A stretch of 64,000 nt of DNA, from assembly GCF_004339565.1 (NCBI RefSeq), contig NZ_SMFZ01000001.1:248001-312000 (forward strand), given 5' to 3'. The notes under the pieces were generated by a model. It was not told the origin of the DNA. It did no database searches and was given only the letters and a program-made list of their open reading frames with translations. This document shows positions 23,763 to 29,917 of this stretch, piece after piece; position 1 is the stretch's first letter, and each line of letters opens with the position of its first letter. This DNA comes from Pseudonocardia endophytica (GTDB lineage Bacteria; Actinomycetota; Actinomycetes; Mycobacteriales; Pseudonocardiaceae). The translations under genes and the position numbers were made by a program.

Positions 23763-26543
23763 TCAGGCGGGTTGATGGGGCTCCGCCTCCCACATCCGGC
23801 ACAGCGCGGACCGCCCGCTGACCCCGAGCTTGCGGTACACGGCCGTGAGGTGCTTCTCGACCGCGCGCACGCTGACCTCCAGATCGGACGCGATCTGCTG
23901 GTTGGTGCGCCCGGCCGCGGCCCGCGTCGCGACGCGGCGCTCGGAGCGGGTGAGCACGGCCGAGCTCCCACCAGCGGACGGCGGGCCGGGCGGGGCGACC
24001 TCCTGGGGAGCCGGGACGGCGGTGCTTCCGCGGTGCTCCGCGAGCGCCCGGCTCGCGCGCTCCCGCTCGCACCGGTCACCGGCGCCGGTCAGCACCGCGA
24101 CCGCCTCGGCCAGCAGCTCCCCGGCCCGGTCCCGGTCCGGTCCGCCGAGCTCGCCCAGCGTGCGCAGGGCCCGGCCGAGCGACGTCGGCGCGCCCCAGGC
24201 CCTGGCGTGGGCGAGCTCGCGCTCGGCCATCGCGCGGGCCTCGGTCAGCCGGCCGCGGCTGCGCAGGATCTCGACGGCCCACAGCCGCCACGGCACCACG
24301 GTGCCCACCCAGCCGGCGCGCTCGAAGCGGCGGCCGGCGTCCAGGCAGTACTCGAGCGCGGAGACCGGCTCGCCCGCGTCGAGCGCGCCGCGGGCGCGGA
24401 GCATCTGCAGGCAGGCGCCGAACCCGGGAGGTACGGACGGCACCGACCCGTAGCGGGCCAGGATCCGCCGGGCGATCTCCGGGTCGTGCACGGCCGTCAC
24501 GACCGGGGCGAGGACCAGCCCGGGAAGCAGCGAGTCGTCGACCAGCCCGTCCGCGAGCTCCATCGAGCGGCCGACCTGGTCACGAGCCTCCGCACCGCGC
24601 CCGGCGCAGGCGAGCACGGCGGCGAGCTCGGCACGGACGACGGCCTCGTCGACCCCTGCGCGCTCGGCACAGGCGTGGTCGGCCGCGACCGCCAGCCACG
24701 CGGGCAGCTCGTCCACGGCGTCCGCCATGCACAGGCAGCTGATCAGCGTCCCGACGGTGCTGTGCACGTGGTCGGGCGACGCGGGCTCGCGGGCCAGTGC
24801 GGCGCGCGCCACCTCGGCCACCCGGGCAGCGCCCCGGCGCCCGGCCACGGCGGCGGCGTGCAGCAGCACCGAGACGAGCTCACGCTCGCCTGGCGTGTCC
24901 AGCGTCAGCCCCTGCGGGCGCCGTTCCAGCTCGCCGAGCCGCCCGGCGGCCGCGTCCAGACCGGCCCTCGTACTCGTCTCGACGTAGCGCAGCCGGGCCT
25001 CCAGGCGCAGGGCGAGCTCGGTGTCGGGCTCCGGCCCGAGCTCCTCGGCGACGGCCCGGACCAGCGCGACGACCGACGGCGCCGCACCGTCCAGCGCGAG
25101 CGGGGTCACCCGGCACAGCGCGTCGGCTCGTGCGGTCGCGGAGTCCAGCAGCGGGACGGCCTGCACGATGCGCCGCAGCGCGAGCCCCGGATCCAGCCGG
25201 CGCTCCAGCGTGGCGAGCTCGACGAGCACGCGGGCCCGATCGGCGTCCGCGGGCTCGGCCAGCAGGGCGTGCCGCAGGTAGTGCACGGCCTCCATCGGCT
25301 CACCGCGGCGGCCTGCGGAACGGGCCGCCTCGCGCAGCACGTCGACCGTCCACTCCGGGGTGCTGCCGGTCAGCGCGAGCAGGTGCACCGCGATCCGGTC
25401 GGACGGGACGCCGTAGTCGCGCAACAGCGAGGCGGCACGCAGGTGGGTGTCCCGGCGCTCCGCGGCCGACCGCGCGGCGTCCAGCGCGTCGCCGACCGAC
25501 CGGTGGCGCAGGTGCGGCTGCTCCCCCGGACCGACGAGCCCGGAGCGGCGGGCCGCGCGGTGCGCCGTCGCGGTGTCCGACGGGTCGAGACCGGACAGCC
25601 GACCGAGCATCCCGTCGTCCGCGACGTCGCCGACGGCCGCGACGGCGGCGAGGTAGGCCCGCACCGGCGCGGGGGCGTGTCGCACGGCGGACGCCATGCG
25701 GTCGCGCAGGCGGGAGGGAGAGCACTCCCGCACCCGCTGTTCGAGCTGCCCCTCCGGCCCGGCCGCGATCTCGTCGACGACCGCGTCCAGGAACAGCGGG
25801 TTGCCGCCGGACACCTCCGTGAGCGCGCCGAGCACGGACGGGTCGGCCCGGTCGCCGATCCGGGTCCTGGCGACGACGGAGATGCCCTCGAACGTCAGCG
25901 GGCGCAGGCGCCGGACGGTGTCCGCCCGGTCGACCAGCTCGGCCACGGCCGCGGCGGCCCGGTCGTCGTCGCCGGTGCCGGTGTCGCCGTCGAGCGCGGT
26001 GAGCACCATCGACAGCCGCAGGCCGGGCAGCCGCCGGGCGACCGACGACAGCCAGCGCGCCGACGGGACGTCGCACCGGGTCACGTCGTCGAGCAGCAGC
26101 AGCGCGGGCGCGTCCGCGGTGACGCCGGCGAGCGTGGCGTGCCGGGAGGCGAACCCGTCGCCGTCGCCGGGCGCGGCGGCCCGCGGCCGCACCGGTCCGG
26201 CGCCGAGAAGCCGGTCGGCGACGGCGAGTGCGGCGCCGAGACCGTCGTTCCCCCGCGCGCGCAGCACCCGCAGACCGCGCCCGGTGCCGCGTCGCGCGCA
26301 CTCGTCGAGCAGCGCGGTGCGGCCGGACCCGATCGGGCCGGTGAACACGACCAGGCTCCCGGAGCCGTCGACCGCGCGGTCGACGGCGGCGTCCATCGCG
26401 GCGATCTCGTCGTCGCGGTCCTGCAGGGTGCGCGCCGACCGGTGCTCGCGGCGCGGCGCGGCCGACGAGCCCGTCGCACCCGCGTGAGCCCGGCCGGTCG
26501 CGTGGACACGACGGACCGCTCCCACGACACCCTCGGCGCTCAT
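23763..26543 (-). CDS. LAL-type (large ATP-binding LuxR) transcriptional regulator
   Basis: This 926-residue protein has Walker A GPIGSGRTALLDE (about residues 70-82) and Walker B LLLLDDVTRCDVP. The extended helical region is rich in Ala/Arg/Glu, and the C-terminal LuxR domain has LTRSERRVATRAAAGRTNQQ and VEKHLTAVYRKLGVSG. The start ATG is preceded by GGGGGTCGC. It leads a two-gene operon and reads away from the palindrome-rich region 26607-26732, which is probably its own control region. It has no direct equivalent in the four-regulator nystatin cluster of Streptomyces noursei as I recall it, so it is an extra regulator. Confidence 0.92.
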   Translation of the reverse strand: MSAEGVVGAVRRVHATGRAHAGATGSSAAPRREHRSARTLQDRDDEIAAMDAAVDRAVDGSGSLVVFTGPIGSGRTALLDECARRGTGRGLRVLRARGNDGLGAALAVADRLLGAGPVRPRAAAPGDGDGFASRHATLAGVTADAPALLLLDDVTRCDVPSARWLSSVARRLPGLRLSMVLTALDGDTGTGDDDRAAAAVAELVDRADTVRRLRPLTFEGISVVARTRIGDRADPSVLGALTEVSGGNPLFLDAVVDEIAAGPEGQLEQRVRECSPSRLRDRMASAVRHAPAPVRAYLAAVAAVGDVADDGMLGRLSGLDPSDTATAHRAARRSGLVGPGEQPHLRHRSVGDALDAARSAAERRDTHLRAASLLRDYGVPSDRIAVHLLALTGSTPEWTVDVLREAARSAGRRGEPMEAVHYLRHALLAEPADADRARVLVELATLERRLDPGLALRRIVQAVPLLDSATARADALCRVTPLALDGAAPSVVALVRAVAEELGPEPDTELALRLEARLRYVETSTRAGLDAAAGRLGELERRPQGLTLDTPGERELVSVLLHAAAVAGRRGAARVAEVARAALAREPASPDHVHSTVGTLISCLCMADAVDELPAWLAVAADHACAERAGVDEAVVRAELAAVLACAGRGAEARDQVGRSMELADGLVDDSLLPGLVLAPVVTAVHDPEIARRILARYGSVPSVPPGFGACLQMLRARGALDAGEPVSALEYCLDAGRRFERAGWVGTVVPWRLWAVEILRSRGRLTEARAMAERELAHARAWGAPTSLGRALRTLGELGGPDRDRAGELLAEAVAVLTGAGDRCERERASRALAEHRGSTAVPAPQEVAPPGPPSAGGSSAVLTRSERRVATRAAAGRTNQQIASDLEVSVRAVEKHLTAVYRKLGVSGRSALCRMWEAEPHQPA

Positions 26544-26606
26544 GCGACCCCCGGCACGGACGTGAACGAGTCGATCATGACCTTACCCTCTCTGCCGGGT
26601 CGGGAT

Positions 26607-26732
26607 CTGAGACGGTCTCAGGCCACCGGACTACACGGCGGACCGGGAAAACACGTGTTTCCGGGATCCGGGAGATCACCGGGAGTCGCACGTTTCATCG
26701 GATACTGGTGGTATCCGGGGTCCGGCCCGGAC
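26607..26732. promoter_or_regulatory. Control region with four separate palindromes
   Basis: Within 126 bp lie CTGAGAC-G-GTCTCAG (26607-26621), AAACACGTGTTT (26649-26660), CGGATAC-N5-GTATCCG (26699-26717) and GTCCGG-C-CCGGAC (26720-26732), all perfect. The stretch is clearly lower in GC than its surroundings. It separates the LAL gene reading left from the small ORF and PqqD-like gene reading right, so it likely carries both promoters and several regulator sites. Confidence 0.6.
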
Positions 26733-26743
26733 AAGGTGCCGAC

Positions 26744-26830
26744 ATGCGCACCACCGAACGGGTAGACCATCACGGACACCGACCCCTGGGAAAGGGCGGC
26801 GGCAGTGAACTGTCGCGGACCGGAACGTGA
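26744..26830 (+). CDS. Tiny ORF, 28 residues, possible peptide
   Basis: ATG at 26744 follows AAGGTG at 5-nt spacing and runs 28 codons to TGA. It begins MRTTERVDHHGHRPL and continues with a Gly/Ser/Thr-rich tail ending RTGT. There is no Cys. It ends 28 nt before the PqqD-like gene on the same strand. Because PqqD-like proteins bind leader peptides of ribosomal peptide products, this could be a precursor. It could equally be a chance ORF or a translational leader. I do not recognise it. Confidence 0.3.
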   Translation: MRTTERVDHHGHRPLGKGGGSELSRTGT

Positions 26831-26858
26831 ACGGGAACCCGGATCGAGGGAGAGCGAC

Positions 26859-27116
26859 GTGGAACCGGTCGCCGGTCTGATCGTGCGGATCTTCGACACC
26901 GGGTGGATGGAGCTGGGCCACCCGGATCGGCCGGACCGTCTGCTCTGCGACGAGTCCGGCACCGCCATGTGGATCGCGCTCTGTCAGACCGACTGGTCCG
27001 TCGGCGACGCCGCCGTCCATCTCGCCCGGCTGTGGGACGCCGACCCGTGGTGGGTCCGGGACATGATGCAGCAGTGGATCAACGACCTGCTGGAAGCCGG
27101 GATCGTCGAGCCCTGA
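26859..27116 (+). CDS. PqqD-like protein (stand-alone RiPP recognition element)
   Basis: I chose the GTG at 26859 behind GAGGGAGAG, giving 85 residues; an ATG at 26805 would add an unlikely charged tail. The pattern fits PqqD: an early beta-hairpin (GLIVRIFDTGWMELG), LLCDESGTAMWIALCQTDWS where the family has its 'ariW..L.' motif, and a C-terminal helix MMQQWINDLLEAGIVE ending in the usual Leu-x-x-x-Gly-Ile/Leu-Val. The fold clamps leader peptides for modifying enzymes, but no radical SAM, YcaO or lasso-cyclase gene is visible. It may serve a distant enzyme or have become part of polyene control. Family call moderately strong, role unknown. Confidence 0.75.
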   Translation: MEPVAGLIVRIFDTGWMELGHPDRPDRLLCDESGTAMWIALCQTDWSVGDAAVHLARLWDADPWWVRDMMQQWINDLLEAGIVEP

Positions 27117-27377
27117 CCGATGTCGGTGGGGTTACGGTTCGGCGTCGGCGAATCGCACCTCCACCCCCACCGAAGTGGTCCAGGTCACACACCGCACCGC
27201 ACCCCACCGAACCCCCGAACCCCCCGACCCACAGTGTTAGGCGGGTGACCATGGCCACGGTTTGCGGGGCTCGTCGCGTCCTCCATACGGTCGAATTCGC
27301 TCACGACGACGGGCCCCGGGCACAGGGACCTGATTCGTCGGGCGACAGGTTCCGTGAATGTTGGGGGAAGGAATTCC
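27117..27377 (+). promoter_or_regulatory. Upstream region of PAS-LuxR gene with a candidate promoter
   Basis: No gene fits in this 261-bp gap. A possible vegetative promoter is TTGCGG (27262-27267), 18 bp, TACGGT (27286-27291), about 87 bp before the start codon. The stretch 27160-27235 is C-rich on the + strand (runs of CCCC and ACCC). GGAATTCC (27370-27377) is a perfect palindrome touching the start codon and overlapping the ribosome binding site. Confidence 0.35.
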
Positions 27378-28019
27378 ATGAGAGTCCTGTCCTATGACGC
27401 ATCAGATCGCGATCGATTCCCTACGGATTCCACCAGCGCCTGCATGGTATCCCTCGATCGTGGACTCCGAGTCGTCGCGGCGAATCAGGAGATGTTCCGC
27501 CGACTCGGTGACATCGGTTCGAAGGAGGTGTGCGGCTCCTCTTTCTGCGAACTGCTCGACGCCAGCATCCGCACCAAGGTCCGCAGCCAGATGGAGCGCC
27601 TGCTGGACGGTCAGCAGGCCCGTTTCCGGGAGCGGTCGGTGGCCTTCACCGGGCCGGAGTCCTCCCTGCGTGGCGACCTGATGGCGACGGCCGTCGCCCG
27701 CGGGGCGGGCCGCGTCGAGGGGGTCGTCGCGACGCTGCGGACCGACGCGCACAAGGCGGAGGCCCCACGCTCCGCACCGCGGAAGATCCTGTCCGACATG
27801 GACGCCCGCATCCTCGAGGGAGTGGCGTCCGGCGCCTCGACCGTCCAGCTCGCCTCGACGCTCTATCTGAGCCGGGGCGGCGTCGAGTACCACGTCACCG
27901 CGCTGCTCCGGAAGATGAAGGTGAAGAACCGGCCGGCGCTGATCTCGAAGGCCTACTCGATGGGCTTCTTCGACCTGGGGTCGTGGCCCCCCCAGGTCGT
28001 TCCCGACCACGTGAAGTGA
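27378..28019 (+). CDS. nysRIV: PAS-LuxR regulator of polyene biosynthesis (NysRIV/PimM type)
   Basis: This 213-residue protein has a PAS fold in about residues 20-125 (RGLRVVAANQEMFRRLG) and a LuxR helix-turn-helix in the last ~65 residues (ILEGVASGAST ... RGGVEYHVTALLRKMKVKNR). The combination and length are those of PimM, AmphRIV and NysRIV, direct activators of polyene macrolide genes. The HTH tail LISKAYSMGFF is characteristic. The start ATG at 27378 has GGGGAAGG upstream; eight codons earlier an ATG lacks that. The next gene on the same strand is the carboxylase beta subunit, 59 bp on. Low-GC codons at the 5' end set it apart from its neighbours. Confidence 0.9.
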   Translation: MRVLSYDASDRDRFPTDSTSACMVSLDRGLRVVAANQEMFRRLGDIGSKEVCGSSFCELLDASIRTKVRSQMERLLDGQQARFRERSVAFTGPESSLRGDLMATAVARGAGRVEGVVATLRTDAHKAEAPRSAPRKILSDMDARILEGVASGASTVQLASTLYLSRGGVEYHVTALLRKMKVKNRPALISKAYSMGFFDLGSWPPQVVPDHVK

Positions 28020-28078
28020 CGACCGACCCCCGGACGGCGTGGGCACGCGTGCCCGGGGAGAAGGCGAGGGGAACTTCC

Positions 28079-29659
28079 ATGACCGCTACCGAGAACCGAC
28101 CCGACACGGCCGACCTGCGGTCGCGGGTGACCGAGCTGCACGCCACCCGTGAGGGCGCCCGGTCCGGACCGTCGGCGACGGCGACCGAGCAACAGCACGC
28201 CAGGGGCAAGCTGACCGTGCACGAGCGGCTGGAGATGCTGCTCGACGAGGGGTCCTTCCGCGAGATCGAGCAGCTCCGGCGGCACCGGGCCACCGGCTTC
28301 GGGCTCGAGGACCGCCGCCCGCACACCGACGGCGTCGTCACCGGCTGGGGCAAGATCGACGGACGGACCGTGTTCGTCTACGCCCACGACTTCCGCATCT
28401 TCGGCGGCTCGCTCGGGGAGGCGCACGCCGCGAAGATCCACAAGGTGATGGACCTGGCCGAGTCGGCGGGCGCTCCGCTGATCAGCCTCAGCGACGGCGC
28501 GGGCGCCCGGATCCAGGAGGGTGTCACGGCACTGGCCGGCTACGGCGGCATCTTCAAGCGCAACGTGCGCGCCTCCGGCGTCGTCCCGCAGATCAGCGTC
28601 ATGCTCGGGCCGTGCGCGGGCGGCGCGACCTACTCCCCCGCGCTGACCGACTTCGTGTTCATGGTCCGGGACATCGCCCAGATGTACATCACCGGACCGG
28701 ACGTCGTCACCGCGGTCACCGGCGAGTCCGTCACGCACGAGGAGCTCGGCGGGGCGGAGGTGCACGCCACCGAGTCCGGTGCGGGCGCCTTCGTCTACGA
28801 CGACGAGGAGTCCTGTTTCGCCGACGTGCGTCACCTGGTCTCGCTGCTGCCGTCGAACAACCGCGAGCAGCCGCCGGTGGCGGCCTCCGCCGACCCGGCC
28901 GACCGCAGCACGGCCGCGCTGCTGGACATGGTGCCCGCCGACACCAACCGCGCCTACGACATGCGCGCGGTCGTCTCCGAGATCGTCGACGACGGCGACC
29001 TGTTCGAGGTCCACGCGAACTGGGCCACGAACATCGTCTGCGCGTTCGCGCGACTGGACGGGCACACCGTCGGGATCGTCGCCAACCAGCCGTCGTCGCT
29101 GGCCGGGGTACTGGACATCCACGCGTCGGAGAAGGCAGCGCGCTTCGTGTCCACATGCGACGCGTTCAGCATCCCGCTGGTCACGCTCGTCGACGTCCCC
29201 GGCTTCCTGCCGGGGACCGACCAGGAGCACGACGGGATCATCCGGCACGGCGCGAAGCTGCTCTACGCCTACTGCGCCGCCACCGTCCCGCGCGTGCAGC
29301 TGATCCTGCGCAAGGCCTACGGCGGCGCCTACATCGTGATGGACTCGCGGTCGATCGGCGCCGACCTGTCGCTGGCGTGGCCGAGCAACGAGATCGCGGT
29401 GATGGGTGCCGAGGCGGCGGCCAACGTCGTGTTCCGACGCGAGATCGCCGCCTCACCCGACCCGGAGGAGACCCGCGCGCAGAAGATCAAGGAGTACCGC
29501 AACGACCTGATGCACCCGTACCACGCGGCCGAGCACGGTCTGGTGGACGACGTCATCGACCCCGCGGAGACCCGCTCGGCACTCGTCGAGGCACTGGCCG
29601 TCCTGCGCGCCAAGCGCACCGACCTGCCGGTGCGCAAGCACGGCAACCCGCCGACGTGA
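28079..29659 (+). CDS. pccB: Acyl-CoA (propionyl-CoA) carboxylase beta subunit
   Basis: This 526-residue carboxyltransferase starts at ATG 28079 after GAGGGGAACTTCC. Two crotonase-like halves are visible: the N-half oxyanion-hole region LSDGAGARIQEG and GPCAGGATYSP, and the C-half VDVPGFLPGTDQEH and KAYGGAYIVM. It transfers carboxyl from biotin to propionyl-CoA (or acetyl-CoA), giving methylmalonyl-CoA (or malonyl-CoA). In a macrolide cluster it would feed extender units. The nystatin-type scaffold uses a few methylmalonyl units, although the visible modules use malonyl. No biotin-carrying alpha subunit is encoded here, so it must share one. The stop overlaps the epsilon subunit start (GTGA). 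Confidence 0.95.
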   Translation: MTATENRPDTADLRSRVTELHATREGARSGPSATATEQQHARGKLTVHERLEMLLDEGSFREIEQLRRHRATGFGLEDRRPHTDGVVTGWGKIDGRTVFVYAHDFRIFGGSLGEAHAAKIHKVMDLAESAGAPLISLSDGAGARIQEGVTALAGYGGIFKRNVRASGVVPQISVMLGPCAGGATYSPALTDFVFMVRDIAQMYITGPDVVTAVTGESVTHEELGGAEVHATESGAGAFVYDDEESCFADVRHLVSLLPSNNREQPPVAASADPADRSTAALLDMVPADTNRAYDMRAVVSEIVDDGDLFEVHANWATNIVCAFARLDGHTVGIVANQPSSLAGVLDIHASEKAARFVSTCDAFSIPLVTLVDVPGFLPGTDQEHDGIIRHGAKLLYAYCAATVPRVQLILRKAYGGAYIVMDSRSIGADLSLAWPSNEIAVMGAEAAANVVFRREIAASPDPEETRAQKIKEYRNDLMHPYHAAEHGLVDDVIDPAETRSALVEALAVLRAKRTDLPVRKHGNPPT

Positions 29660-29910
29660 CGGTCGAGGCGGCCGAGTCGACGGAGCCGGCCGAGTCGACG
29701 GAGCCGGCCGAGTCGGCGGAGGCGGCCGTCCCCGCGCCGCGGATCCGGGTCACCTCGGGGAACCCGGGACCGGACGAGATCGCCGCCGTGACCGTCGCGC
29801 TGCTGGCGCTCGCGGCCGGCTCCGGGAACGGGCCGGACGGGTCCGACGACCTGCCGGTCGCGTGGCAGGCGCCGGACGTGTTCCAGTCACCCTGGAGCTG
29901 GGCGGGCTGA
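29656..29910 (+). CDS. Acyl-CoA carboxylase epsilon subunit
   Basis: A GTG start in GTGA overlap with the beta-subunit gene gives 84 residues. The core RIRVTSGNPGPDEIAAVTVAL is the usual signature of actinobacterial epsilon subunits, followed by a Gly-rich linker and a Trp-containing tail (VAWQAP, PWSWAG). The N-terminal ~25 residues are an acidic Glu/Ser/Ala tail built by an 18-bp tandem repeat. Epsilon subunits bind beta subunits and stabilise or activate acyl-CoA carboxylases. Together with pccB it forms a two-gene unit in the regulatory block. It ends 7 bp from the convergent LAL gene with no terminator between. Confidence 0.85.
   Translation: MTVEAAESTEPAESTEPAESAEAAVPAPRIRVTSGNPGPDEIAAVTVALLALAAGSGNGPDGSDDLPVAWQAPDVFQSPWSWAG
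29671..29724 (+). repeat. 18-bp tandem repeat (three units) in the epsilon-subunit gene
   Basis: Units at 29671-29688 and 29689-29706 are identical and 29707-29724 is degenerate. They encode Ala-Glu-Ser-Thr-Glu-Pro repeats in the acidic N-terminal tail. Unit number could vary by slippage without breaking the frame. Confidence 0.85.
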
Positions 29911-29917
29911 CGGCGCG

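Noticed and set aside
27366-27381. GGAATTCC region as a PAS-LuxR autoregulatory box
   Set aside because: Only about 10 of 16 consensus positions fit, and it overlaps the ribosome binding site; chance is likely.
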